From the NCBI GenBank assembly GCA_025449725.1, contig JANWIU010000103.1, positions 1 through 17,817 on the forward strand: a DNA stretch of 17,817 bases, read 5' to 3'. Below, piece by piece: positions 7,376-14,995 of the stretch; position 1 is the stretch's first letter; each line of letters begins with the position of its first letter. The position numbers and the translations under genes were made by a program. The stretch is from Pseudobdellovibrio sp. GTDB taxonomy: Bacteria; Bdellovibrionota; Bdellovibrionia; Bdellovibrionales; Bdellovibrionaceae. Below the pieces are notes generated by a model. That model was not told the origin of the DNA. It saw only the letters and a list, made by a program, of their open reading frames with translations, and ran no database searches.

Positions 7376-8941
7376 TTGGCAAACGTAGCGGGATTTTTCT
7401 TTTTAAGTGACTTGTACTCGCGCCGGGTTGTACGGATTATTACGGTCTTCACGTATTTTATTTTGTTTCAAAGCCTGATTTTGATCCAAAAACCTTTCTT
7501 GCAATTCGATTTCATTGTTGTTTTTTACCTATGCTTTGGAATTTTATTCTCGCATCATCTTTTTAATCTGTTTATTGATAACGAAACCTATTCGCAAAAG
7601 GCCAACTTCGTTTCTTACTTAGCCGATTTTGTGGTTCTGATGCTGTTCATGAAATTCTTTCCTTACTTGTCCAGCTTTGTACTGGTGCTGCAATTGTTTT
7701 TATTGTTTGTCGCCAGTTTTGATTTAGATCTCTTCAGATTAATTATTTTGGGATTTGTTTCTTCGATGGGTGTGTCGATAATAAATTTATCTTCCAGCGC
7801 ATCCGGATCAACTCAAAGCCTGCTGTCGATAACGCTATTTAATCTTTCGTATATTTCTGTGATTGCCATATCACGCCAGCTTCGGGTGGAATTCCGCGGA
7901 CTTCAGCAGGATCTGACTACGACGCAGAAGAAATGGAAGTCTCAGGAAGAGTTTTCAAAAGCAGTTATCGAAAACATTCCTTTGGGGATCGCAGTGTTTC
8001 ACCAAAACAGCGAACCCGTTTTACAAAATGGTTATCTGACCAACAACATCAATATGAATACGACAAAGCTTCTTGATTTTGTAAGTGAGTACAAACGGAC
8101 TGTTGGCCCGAATTTATCGAATGTGGATTTTACCTATAAATCTGATGATCAAAAAAAGAAGATCATTCATTTAGATGAAACCAGTTATTTCGACTCTGAG
8201 CTTAACGAAACCATGAATGTGTTTTTGGTAAAAGATGTTACTGAAATTCGCGATCTGGAGTTTCAAAAGAAGCAAAATGAAAAACTGGCGGCCGTTGGGC
8301 AGTTAGCGGCCGGCATTGCTCACGAGATCAGGAACCCTTTAGCCGGCATCAGCGGCAGCGTTCAAATGCTGTCTCAGGATGCGTTAGATGAAACTCAGAA
8401 AAAATTAATGAAAATTATTCTGAAAGAAATCGACAGGCTGAATTTGCTGATTACGGATTTTCTGGATTACGCAAAACCGGAAAAAAGGCCGGATACGGGG
8501 ATGAATTTGAAAGACAACCTGGAAGAAGTAATCTTGCTGGTTAAGCGCCACCCGGAAATCTCTAAAGATTTTGCTTGGGATATTGAGATGAGTGATGTTC
8601 AAATTACGGGTTTTCATGAAAAATTGAAGCAGGCCTTCTTAAATATTTTGATCAACAGTATCCAGGCCATGAAAGATGCCAAGCAGCCGCGTTTGCGCAT
8701 TAGGCTTACAGCTGAAGGCAACACGGGTGTGGTCAGCATCGCCGATAACGGTTCCGGTATGAATGAAGAGACTAAAACTAAAATGTTTGAGCCTTTTCAT
8801 ACCACGAAAGTTAAAGGGACGGGGCTGGGCCTGGCAGTTACTCATAAAATTTTAGAAATGCATTCAGCGCAGATTACAGTGAATAGTGAAATTAATGTTG
8901 GAACAGAATTTGTTATTAAGTTCCCAATCAGGAAAATTTAA
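7376..8941 (+). CDS. pilS: type IV pilus sensor histidine kinase PilS (NtrB-type)
   Basis: This 521-residue kinase starts at TTG 7376, chosen because GGAGG (7360–7364) lies 11 nt upstream and the hydrophobic N-terminus begins here. About six membrane helices fill residues 18–165, as in PilS proteins, where they sense pilin in the inner membrane. A short PAS-like linker follows (about 190–295, starting FSKAVIENIPLGIAVF). The HisKA box AAGIAHEIRNPLAGISG has phosphoacceptor His316. The ATPase domain shows NILINSIQAM (423–432), IADNGSGM (455–462) and GTGLGLAV (481–488). All kinase boxes are intact. The stop is nine nt before pilR, its presumed phosphorelay partner, and the gene follows pilC by 17 nt. 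Identity as PilS rests on the six-helix N-terminus plus context. Confidence 0.92.
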   Translation: MANVAGFFFLSDLYSRRVVRIITVFTYFILFQSLILIQKPFLQFDFIVVFYLCFGILFSHHLFNLFIDNETYSQKANFVSYLADFVVLMLFMKFFPYLSSFVLVLQLFLLFVASFDLDLFRLIILGFVSSMGVSIINLSSSASGSTQSLLSITLFNLSYISVIAISRQLRVEFRGLQQDLTTTQKKWKSQEEFSKAVIENIPLGIAVFHQNSEPVLQNGYLTNNINMNTTKLLDFVSEYKRTVGPNLSNVDFTYKSDDQKKKIIHLDETSYFDSELNETMNVFLVKDVTEIRDLEFQKKQNEKLAAVGQLAAGIAHEIRNPLAGISGSVQMLSQDALDETQKKLMKIILKEIDRLNLLITDFLDYAKPEKRPDTGMNLKDNLEEVILLVKRHPEISKDFAWDIEMSDVQITGFHEKLKQAFLNILINSIQAMKDAKQPRLRIRLTAEGNTGVVSIADNGSGMNEETKTKMFEPFHTTKVKGTGLGLAVTHKILEMHSAQITVNSEINVGTEFVIKFPIRKI

Positions 8942-8950
8942 GGAGCAGCA

Positions 8951-10357
8951 ATGAAGTCACGCATATTAGTTGTAGACGACGAAGATTCGATAAGAGAATT
9001 TTTGGAAATCATGTTAAAGAAAGAAAATTACGAAGTGACCACTGCTGAAGATGGTTTGAAAGCCAAAGAAATTCTGGCAAAAAAATCATTTGATATGGTG
9101 ATTTCGGATATGCAAATGCCGAACATGACGGGGATTGAACTTCTTAAGCATGTCAAAGAAAGCTATCCGGACATCGTGTTCATGATTATTACGGCCTTCG
9201 GTACAACTGAAAGCGCAGTCGACGCCATGAAGATGGGCGCCTACGACTACGTCACGAAGCCGTTTAAGATCGATGAAGTCCGGCTGAACATTGCCAATGC
9301 TTTACGATCCAAAAATTTGGAAACTGAAGTTCGTATTCTCAAGAAAGAACTCGTAAAAGAATATTCTTTCCAGAACATGATCGGTAATTCTCAGCCTATG
9401 CACTCGATTTTTGATTTGATCAAGCGGGTATCTCAGGCGCCGACAAATGTATTGATCACCGGAGAATCGGGAACAGGTAAAGAAGTTGTTGCAAAAGCGA
9501 TTCACTACAATGGACCGTTAAAAGATAAACCATTCGTCACTATTAACTGCGGAGCCATTCCTGAAAACTTAATGGAATCTGAAATGTTCGGTCACAAAAA
9601 GGGATCATTCACCGGCGCTATCACAGATAAGGTCGGTCTTTTCGAGGTGGCAGACAATGGAACATTGTTTCTTGATGAGGTCGGTGAGTTACCGCTGTCT
9701 ATTCAGGTAAAATTACTTCGCGCCATTCAAGAGAGAATTATTCGCAGAGTAGGTGCAACTGATGATATGAAGGTGGATGTCCGCATTATCGCGGCAACCA
9801 ACAGAAACTTAGAAGATATGGTGGCCAAGGGCACATTCCGTCAGGATTTGTTCTATCGTTTGAATGTAATCAACATCAGAACTCCGGCCTTGCGTGAGCG
9901 GCAGGATGATATTCCACTTTTGGCCAATCACTTCCTTGCAAAATACAACGAGAAGTTAAATAAGGCGATCGCCTCCATTTCTACGGAAGCGATGAATATT
10001 TTAAAAGGTTACAGTTATCCCGGAAACGTGCGTGAACTTGAAAACATGATTGAAAGAACAGTGGCGCTTGAGTCGGGCTCGACAATTTTGCCTGAATCCT
10101 TACCGCCGATGGTAAACACGCCCTCAGGAAGAAAAATGGCTTCCAGCAACGAGATTGAAATCGGTGATAGCGGGCTGGATCTTGATAAAGTGATGGGGCA
10201 AATTGAAAAAGAACTTTTAATTAAAGCCATTCACACAGCCGGCGGAGTTAAGAAGAAGGCTGCAAAGCTTTTAAATATCTCGTTCCGCTCAATGAGATAC
10301 CGCGTTGAAAAGTATAACCTCGGAGTTGTCGGTGACGACGAGTTGGATGAGGATTAG
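8951..10357 (+). CDS. pilR: sigma-54-dependent response regulator PilR (NtrC family)
   Basis: This 468-residue protein has three domains. The receiver (about 4–115) has acidic pocket DDED (9–12), phosphoacceptor Asp53 in ISDMQMP, and Lys103 in TKP. The AAA+ sigma-54 interaction domain (about 140–370) has Walker A GESGTGKE (171–178), the sigma-54 contact loop GSFTGA (218–223) and Walker B GTLFLDEVGEL (237–247). A Fis-type helix-turn-helix follows at the C-terminus (about 427–458, with KKAAKLLNISFRSMRYRV). GSFTGA rather than GAFTGA is a known PilR-type variant. Translation starts at ATG 8951 after a good GGAG (8941–8944). PilR would activate sigma-54 promoters, classically pilA. No pilA and no convincing GG/GC-spaced sigma-54 promoter is seen in this window, so its target probably lies elsewhere. 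Confidence 0.95.
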   Translation: MKSRILVVDDEDSIREFLEIMLKKENYEVTTAEDGLKAKEILAKKSFDMVISDMQMPNMTGIELLKHVKESYPDIVFMIITAFGTTESAVDAMKMGAYDYVTKPFKIDEVRLNIANALRSKNLETEVRILKKELVKEYSFQNMIGNSQPMHSIFDLIKRVSQAPTNVLITGESGTGKEVVAKAIHYNGPLKDKPFVTINCGAIPENLMESEMFGHKKGSFTGAITDKVGLFEVADNGTLFLDEVGELPLSIQVKLLRAIQERIIRRVGATDDMKVDVRIIAATNRNLEDMVAKGTFRQDLFYRLNVINIRTPALRERQDDIPLLANHFLAKYNEKLNKAIASISTEAMNILKGYSYPGNVRELENMIERTVALESGSTILPESLPPMVNTPSGRKMASSNEIEIGDSGLDLDKVMGQIEKELLIKAIHTAGGVKKKAAKLLNISFRSMRYRVEKYNLGVVGDDELDED

Positions 10358-10374
10358 TACTTACCGGCCGGCCA

Positions 10375-10464
10375 ATGAAAACTGAAATTTTAGCTACCGT
10401 ACTTTTTGCGGTCGCTTTGGTTCACAGCTTTTCTACCGGCGCTATTGCCCGGTTGGCTAAATAA
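10375..10464 (+). pseudogene. 5' fragment of the Na+/H+ antiporter gene, ended by an in-frame TAA
   Basis: ATG 10375 opens 29 codons: a short hydrophilic start, the hydrophobic helix EILATVLFAVALVHSFS, then STGAIARLAK and TAA at 10462–10464. It is in the same frame as the downstream antiporter ORF. Reading across the stop gives LAK*YSEKSFLHFLFHWLSEVE, which continues directly into the conserved body. The first helix with its 'H-x-F-S' ending is what this family normally carries at its N-terminus. The fragment is therefore best read as exon-like upstream sequence of the same gene broken by one nonsense codon. A free 29-residue membrane peptide is the less likely alternative. No clear ribosome binding site precedes it. 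Confidence 0.7.
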
Positions 10465-10491
10465 TATTCTGAAAAAAGTTTTTTACATTTT

Positions 10492-11652
10492 TTGTTTCAC
10501 TGGCTATCTGAAGTAGAAATTGTTTTTGGTTTTTGGGCCATTCTGTTTCTCATTATTCTTACGGTAAAAGACGGAGCCGGTGCGGCCGTTCAGTTTCACA
10601 ACTCTCTTAACCTAACTGAAGCGGCTTTCATTTTTTGTATTATGCTGGTTTCCTCAACCCGCGCAGTAGTAACCCTGGCAAGACGATTGATCTTTACGAT
10701 GAGTGCGCTTGTGGCTCGCTTAACACGGCTGCCGCAGGTGCAGGCCCAGCTCTTAACTTTGCTGACCGTGGGCCCGCTTTTAGGATCGCTAATGACCGAA
10801 CCTGCTGCCATTACAATTACTGCGCTTTTGCTTTTCAGAATGGTGGATGTTCAGAAGACTCCCCAGGATTTTTTATATGTGCTTTTGGCCTTTTTGTTTG
10901 TAAATGTTTCTGTCGGCGGTTCACTTACTCATTTTGCGGCCCCGCCGATATTAATGGTGGCAAGGCCTTGGAGCTGGGAATTAAAAGATGTATTTTTGAA
11001 TCTCGGCATACCCGGGCTGATCAGTATTTTAGTAAGCACTTTCGCTCTTGTGATTTTTTACCGTAGGCGCCTGAGTGATTACTTATTACCTCTTGAGCCT
11101 GATCATTACCCGATACCGACATGGATTTCTATTGTTCATGCGACCGTTTTGTTTGCTGTCATTTATTTTGCTCACCATCCTGAAGTTTTTATTCCGATAA
11201 CTTTTGTTTTTATTGCTTTTACATTCTTAACCAAAACTTACCAGGATGGATTAAAATTTAGAGAGTCTGCATTGGTTGCCTTCTTTCTTTATGGCCTCAT
11301 TATTTTTGGGAGCCTGCAGAGTTGGTGGCTGAATGATTTTATTGCCGGCTTGGATTCGAAGGCCCTGTTTTTCGGAGCCATTGGGCTAACGGCAGTTACG
11401 GATAACGCTGCTCTGACTTACTTAGGTTCACAAATTGAAAACCTCACTGAAATATCAAAGTGGGCGCTGACGGCCGGTGCCTTAGTCGGTGGTGGGCTTA
11501 CAATTTTAGCAAATGCTCCCAATGCTGCGGGTTTTTCTGTACTGGCGCCGAAGTTTCAAGATGGCAGTTTGAATGCCTTTAAGCTTTTTAAGGCCGCCGT
11601 GTTTCCAACGGTTGTGGCCATGCTTTGTTATTACATTCGTATTTTAGCGTAA
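10492..11652 (+). CDS. putative Na+/H+ antiporter (DUF1504 / Na_H_antiport_2-like), 5' end interrupted
   Basis: This 386-residue open frame from TTG 10492 encodes an inner-membrane protein with about nine to ten hydrophobic helices. Signature stretches match the family annotated as putative Na+/H+ antiporter: LSEVEIVFGFWAIL near the start, GPLLGSLMTEPAAITITALLL, VNVSVGGSLTHFAAPPI, and late TAVTDNAALTYLGSQ and ILANAPNAAGFSVL. The polar residues in TEPAA, THFAAPP and TDNAA lie inside membrane segments, as expected for ion transport. The native N-terminal helix lies upstream in the same frame (10375–10464), separated by one TAA. Whether this product is made from the TTG, by readthrough, or not at all cannot be told. 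No Shine-Dalgarno precedes the TTG. It follows pilR by 17 nt counted from the upstream ATG, and its last 9 nt overlap the convergent EamA gene. Confidence 0.82.
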   Translation: MFHWLSEVEIVFGFWAILFLIILTVKDGAGAAVQFHNSLNLTEAAFIFCIMLVSSTRAVVTLARRLIFTMSALVARLTRLPQVQAQLLTLLTVGPLLGSLMTEPAAITITALLLFRMVDVQKTPQDFLYVLLAFLFVNVSVGGSLTHFAAPPILMVARPWSWELKDVFLNLGIPGLISILVSTFALVIFYRRRLSDYLLPLEPDHYPIPTWISIVHATVLFAVIYFAHHPEVFIPITFVFIAFTFLTKTYQDGLKFRESALVAFFLYGLIIFGSLQSWWLNDFIAGLDSKALFFGAIGLTAVTDNAALTYLGSQIENLTEISKWALTAGALVGGGLTILANAPNAAGFSVLAPKFQDGSLNAFKLFKAAVFPTVVAMLCYYIRILA

Positions 11653-12525
11653 CGAATGCTTACGCAATCTATTGAACAGTTGCGGGCCAAATAGCAAAAG
11701 TACCGATCCGCAAGTCAGCGCGAAGGCCACAGGGGCCTGAGCTGATAATTTTTCGTTAAACATATAGGCCGCCAGAATGCTGGCCAGAACAGGCTCAATC
11801 AGCTTGCCACAGGTCATGATGTTTAAGTCCATGTAGTTAACAAGATACGTGAAGGTAAAGTGCCCGAAGAAAGTAGGCAATAATACAAGCCCCGCAACAG
11901 CCAGCCAGGAGACCGAATCATATCCTGTGACCGGATTTCCTGTAAAAAGAATGCAGATAGCAAAGGCAATCGCACAAATAAGATATTGGCCAAAGGCATA
12001 CAATTCGTTGTCATAATGTCTTCGGGCTTTTTTGCCGGTCAACATGTAGCCGGCAAATAAAATTGCAGAAATCAGGGACGCCAGATCACCTTTATTAAGT
12101 TGGCCTGCCATGGTGAGTTCGGGGGCGACAAGCAGATAGACTCCAATGAGCGCCAAAACGTAAGAAGCGATCAGGCGAAAACTGAGTTTCTCTTTGAAGA
12201 AAATGACCGCGCCTATCGATGACCAGACGGGATTCGATGTAAAAATAATCATTCCATTGGAAATAGAAGTATTTTTCGCAGCGTATTTAAAAGTCCATAA
12301 ATGCAGAAAGAAAAGTAACCCTGAAACAATGACCCAGAAGGATTGGCGGTCAAAGACAGGCATTTTGATTCGTTTAATAATAAAGATCCAAAGACCTAAA
12401 AACAGGGCCGCAAAACCGAGTCTGTAAAAGCCTAAAACTTCAACTGGCATGTGACTGAGCTTGGCCCAGTTAGACGAGGTGGCCAGACAGAATAACGCTA
12501 AAAAATAAAGCAGTGTGCGCAGCAT
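11644..12525 (-). CDS. EamA/DMT-superfamily permease
   Basis: This is a 293-residue inner-membrane protein from ATG 12525 (MLRTLLYFLALFCLAT…). An in-frame ATG at 12582 would add 19 polar residues that do not fit the family and is less likely. It has about ten hydrophobic helices in two tandem EamA repeats, the first ending near VYLLVAPEL and the second containing the hallmark EPVLASILAAYMFNEKLS. The segment NTSISNGMIIFTSNPVWSSI in the first repeat is also typical. Members export or import metabolites such as amino acids; the substrate cannot be read from the sequence. There is no obvious ribosome binding site. The gene is convergent with, and overlaps by 9 nt, the antiporter gene, and is divergent from the FKBP gene. 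Confidence 0.9.
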   Translation of the reverse strand: MLRTLLYFLALFCLATSSNWAKLSHMPVEVLGFYRLGFAALFLGLWIFIIKRIKMPVFDRQSFWVIVSGLLFFLHLWTFKYAAKNTSISNGMIIFTSNPVWSSIGAVIFFKEKLSFRLIASYVLALIGVYLLVAPELTMAGQLNKGDLASLISAILFAGYMLTGKKARRHYDNELYAFGQYLICAIAFAICILFTGNPVTGYDSVSWLAVAGLVLLPTFFGHFTFTYLVNYMDLNIMTCGKLIEPVLASILAAYMFNEKLSAQAPVAFALTCGSVLLLFGPQLFNRLRKHSLR

Positions 12526-12611
12526 GTTATGTGTTTGATTTCTATTATGAATTCGATCATGCTTTATCGGTGAAGACAACATTTAAAGTTCATGATGAAA
12601 GGAACATCCAA

Positions 12612-13325
12612 ATGAATAAAATTGCTCTCGTTGCTGTATCTGGTCTGCTTTTGACTTTAACAGCTTGTAATAAACCGGATTTGAAATCTGATAAAGGTCA
12701 GGCTTCATATGCTATCGGTCAGCAAATCGGTAAAAATTTAAAAGCTCAAAATATCGAAGTTGATCCTAAGACATTGGCGGCTTCATTAGCAGATGCTGCT
12801 CAAGGCAAATCTGAAATGAAAGATGAAGAAATTCAAAAAGCCATGATGAAGCTTCAAGAAATGGCTATGAAAAAGCAATCTGAAGAAGGCGAAAACAACA
12901 AAAAGAAAGCTGCTGAATTTCTTGAAAAAAATAAAACTGCTGAAGGCGTAAAATCAACGGCTTCTGGTCTTCAATATCAAGTAATTAAAGAAGGCGACGG
13001 CGCAGTTCCTAAAAAAGAAGATTCAGTTAAATGTCACTACACTGGTACATTGATTGACGGCACTAAATTTGACTCTTCAGTTGACCGTGGTCAGCCTGCT
13101 GAGTTTCCAGTTTCTGGCGTTATCCCAGGCTGGACAGAGGCTCTTCAGTTAATGAAAGTTGGATCTAAATACAAACTTTTCATTCCACCTGAGTTAGCTT
13201 ACGGTCCTGCTGGTCGTCCTGGCATTCCACCGAATTCAGCGTTGGTATTCGAAGTTGAATTGCTTGAGATCGTGAAACAAGCACCGGCTCCGGCTCCAGG
13301 CAAAGCTCCAAAAGCTAAGAAGTAA
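12612..13325 (+). CDS. FKBP-type peptidyl-prolyl isomerase lipoprotein (Mip/FkpA-like)
   Basis: This is a 237-residue protein from ATG 12612, preceded by GAAAGGA at a good distance. A longer in-frame start at 12513 is rejected because it would precede the signal peptide with 33 extra residues. The signal peptide ends in lipobox LTAC with Cys19, so the protein is a lipoprotein. A helical, Lys/Glu/Met-rich dimerisation segment follows (about 26–110), as in Mip/FkpA. The FKBP domain (about 120–215) shows CHYTGTLIDGTKFDSS, PVSGVIPGWTEAL, ELAYG and IPPNSALVFEVELLEI. The tail is a low-complexity Ala/Pro/Lys run. It would catalyse proline isomerisation during folding of envelope proteins. Codon use is strongly biased towards GCT, GAA and AAA, suggesting high expression. 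pdxH begins 6 nt downstream. Confidence 0.94.
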   Translation: MNKIALVAVSGLLLTLTACNKPDLKSDKGQASYAIGQQIGKNLKAQNIEVDPKTLAASLADAAQGKSEMKDEEIQKAMMKLQEMAMKKQSEEGENNKKKAAEFLEKNKTAEGVKSTASGLQYQVIKEGDGAVPKKEDSVKCHYTGTLIDGTKFDSSVDRGQPAEFPVSGVIPGWTEALQLMKVGSKYKLFIPPELAYGPAGRPGIPPNSALVFEVELLEIVKQAPAPAPGKAPKAKK

Positions 13326-13331
13326 TTTTAA

Positions 13332-13934
13332 ATGAGCTTCGATTTTAAGAAGGATCCATTTGAGAATTTCTTAAAGTCTTATAAAGAAGCTCAGCTAAAA
13401 GGAGTGCCGGACGCAAATGCAATGGCACTCGCAACAGTTAATAAAGAAAATCAACCCTCTGTTCGGATTGTGTTCTTCAAAGACTTCTTTGAGGAAAATC
13501 AAAACAGGGGGTTTTGCTTTTATACGAACTATCACGGGCGTAAAGCTCAGGATATGCAGGATAACCCAAAAGTATCGGCTAACTTCTTCTGGCCGCATTT
13601 AGATCATCAGATTCGCATCGAAGGTTACGTTGAAAAGCTACCACGGGAAGTGTCTGAAAAATATTTTGCCTCAAGGCCGCGTGCCAGCCAAATCGGTGCA
13701 TGGGCTTCCGAACAATCAGAAGAGATATCTTCTTATGATGTACTTTTAGATAAAATTTCGGCTCTTGAAGAAAAGTTCAAAGGGCAAAATGTTCCGTGTC
13801 CCCCGCACTGGGGTGGCTATGCCTTGTTCCCTCAGGAAGTAGAGTTCTGGTTCGGTAAAGCCGGACGTATTCACGAACGCTACGTCTATCGCAGAACTGC
13901 CGGCGGCTGGGACCGCTTCATGAGATCTCCGTAA
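13332..13934 (+). CDS. pdxH: pyridoxamine/pyridoxine 5'-phosphate oxidase
   Basis: This 200-residue protein matches the family's length. It is an FMN-dependent cytoplasmic enzyme that oxidises PNP or PMP to pyridoxal 5'-phosphate, the last step of vitamin B6 synthesis and salvage. Motifs in order are DPFENFLKSYKEA (8–20), AMALATV (30–36), SVRIVFFKDF (43–52), FYTNYHGRKAQDM (63–75), the signature RPRASQIGAWASEQS (115–129), and VEFWFGKAGRIHERYVY near the C-terminus, ending in WDRF. All substrate- and FMN-binding stretches are present. It starts 6 nt after the FKBP gene, with no clear ribosome binding site, and the next gene begins at the base after its stop, so the three are probably co-transcribed. 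Confidence 0.96.
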   Translation: MSFDFKKDPFENFLKSYKEAQLKGVPDANAMALATVNKENQPSVRIVFFKDFFEENQNRGFCFYTNYHGRKAQDMQDNPKVSANFFWPHLDHQIRIEGYVEKLPREVSEKYFASRPRASQIGAWASEQSEEISSYDVLLDKISALEEKFKGQNVPCPPHWGGYALFPQEVEFWFGKAGRIHERYVYRRTAGGWDRFMRSP

Positions 13935-14516
13935 ATGAAAATTCTGGTCACAGGCTTTAAACCGTTTTTGGGAGAGAAAATCAACCCAAGCGAAATGTTG
14001 GCGCATGAGCTGGCAGTGAATTTTCCGGAAGTGACCGCGTTGATTCTTCCGGTAGAGTTTAAGAAAAGTTTTGAAATTTTAAAAAATCATATAAGTGAAC
14101 ATAAGTACGACTACTTAGTTTCAATTGGCCAAGCGTCAGGACGAAGCAAGATCTGCTTTGAAAAAATCGGGCTTAACTGGATTCAAACTGAACATAAAGA
14201 TGAATCGGGCAGCCTGCCTAAGCCAGGAAATATTGCGGAAGGTCCGTTGGCTTTAATGACGGCGTTTCCGGTAGACGAGATTTATCAGAGTTTAAAAGCC
14301 GAAAGCTTTCCGGTAGAAATTTCTTTTTCTGCAGGGGCGTTTGTTTGCAATGATCTATACTTCAGAACCCTGAATGAATTTAAAAACTTAAAGTCAGTTT
14401 TTGTTCACGTTCCGTTAATTGAAGCGCAGGCAGAAGGTAAGAAACCATTCATCCGTTACAGCGAAAGTCTTCTTTGTCTTTCTCAAATGATCGAACTCTT
14501 AAAGGGACTGAAATAA
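13935..14516 (+). CDS. pcp: pyroglutamyl-peptidase I (C15 family) -like peptidase
   Basis: This 193-residue cytoplasmic cysteine peptidase would remove N-terminal pyroglutamate from peptides. It opens with KILVTGFKPFLGEKINPSE (2–20). The presumed catalytic triad is visible: Glu76 in GRSKICFEKIGLNW, Cys138 in AGAFVCND and His158 in VFVHVPLIEAQ. It is some 20 residues shorter than the usual form of about 215, mostly in loops. The region before Cys138 (EISFSAGAF) differs slightly from the usual SNTAGTYVCN, so substrate preference may differ. The ATG at 13935 directly abuts the pdxH stop. The gene is convergent with apaG, with the apaG-derived tandem repeat in the gap. Confidence 0.87.
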   Translation: MKILVTGFKPFLGEKINPSEMLAHELAVNFPEVTALILPVEFKKSFEILKNHISEHKYDYLVSIGQASGRSKICFEKIGLNWIQTEHKDESGSLPKPGNIAEGPLALMTAFPVDEIYQSLKAESFPVEISFSAGAFVCNDLYFRTLNEFKNLKSVFVHVPLIEAQAEGKKPFIRYSESLLCLSQMIELLKGLK

Positions 14517-14519
14517 TTT

Positions 14520-14614
14520 TTAGTGGATCGTCGTCGCTTTTTAGTGGACTGCCGTAGGGGCTTACTTAGTGGACCGCCGTAGGCGCTTACTTAGTGGACC
14601 GCCGTAGGCGCTAC
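14520..14614. repeat. tandem repeat built from the 3' end of apaG (about four units)
   Basis: Four head-to-tail copies begin with TTAGTGGA: 14520–14540 (diverged, 21 nt), 14541–14565 (25 nt), 14566–14590 (25 nt) and 14591–14614 (24 nt). The 14566 and 14591 copies differ only by one extra T in the former; the 14541 copy has two substitutions. The last copy encodes the final residues and stop of ApaG (VAPTAVH, minus strand). Each extra copy keeps the TAA in the apaG direction. Each intact unit also holds a tiny dyad, CGCC-GTA-GGCG. It lies between the convergent pcp and apaG genes. Confidence 0.9.
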
Positions 14615-14980
14615 CAGATAAAACTCGGGAATTTCCACATCGAAGCTTTCGCCGTTTTCATCCACGAATTGATAAAAACCTTTCATGCTTCCAGAACTTG
14701 TTTTTAGAGGACAGGCGCTGTCGTATTCAAAAATTTGGCCTGGCGTAATCTTTGGCTGTAAGCCCACAACGCCTGGGCCACGGACTTCTTCTGTGTGCCC
14801 TAAAGCATCTGTAATAATCCAGTGACGGCTGATGAGCTGCGCCGGAGAGCTTCCGGAATTTTTAATTGCGATCTTATAAGCGAAAAAATATTTTCCCATT
14901 GAAGGATCGGACTCAGATTCAACATAAACCGAAGTGGTCGTAATGCGGAATTCCGTATGGGTTGTTTTTTTTAAGCTCAT
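14591..14980 (-). CDS. apaG: ApaG domain protein (CorD)
   Basis: This 129-residue protein is close to the 125 residues of E. coli ApaG, a small beta-sandwich domain of unclear molecular role linked in enterobacteria to cobalt/magnesium phenotypes. Family motifs are TTTSVYVESES (14–24), YFFAYKIAIKN, SRHWIITDALG, VRGPGVVGLQPKITPGQIFEY, SGSMKGFYQFVDENGESFDV and the closing IPEFYLVAPTAVH, which parallels E. coli IPVFRLAVPTLIH. There is no Shine-Dalgarno in front of ATG 14980. It lies 15 nt downstream of the endonuclease/phosphatase-family gene and is probably co-transcribed with it. Its last codons and stop have been copied in tandem downstream. Confidence 0.95.
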   Translation of the reverse strand: MSLKKTTHTEFRITTTSVYVESESDPSMGKYFFAYKIAIKNSGSSPAQLISRHWIITDALGHTEEVRGPGVVGLQPKITPGQIFEYDSACPLKTSSGSMKGFYQFVDENGESFDVEIPEFYLVAPTAVH

Positions 14981-14995
14981 AAGGCGATTCTGAAC

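Noticed and set aside
10364..10373. CCGGCCGG/GGCCGGCC palindrome between pilR and the antiporter as a terminator
   Set aside because: The stem is very short with no loop and no T run follows. It is probably coincidental.
10635..11066. 143-residue plus-strand ORF inside the antiporter gene
   Set aside because: It is out of frame with a clear family match, is rich in Cys/Phe/Gly without any domain pattern, and has no ribosome binding site. A shadow frame.
12513..12611. Upstream start for the FKBP gene
   Set aside because: It would bury a clear lipoprotein signal peptide behind 33 residues, while ATG 12612 has a good Shine-Dalgarno sequence.
14520..14614. Possible CRISPR array
   Set aside because: The units are directly head to tail with no spacers, and one unit is the 3' end of apaG.
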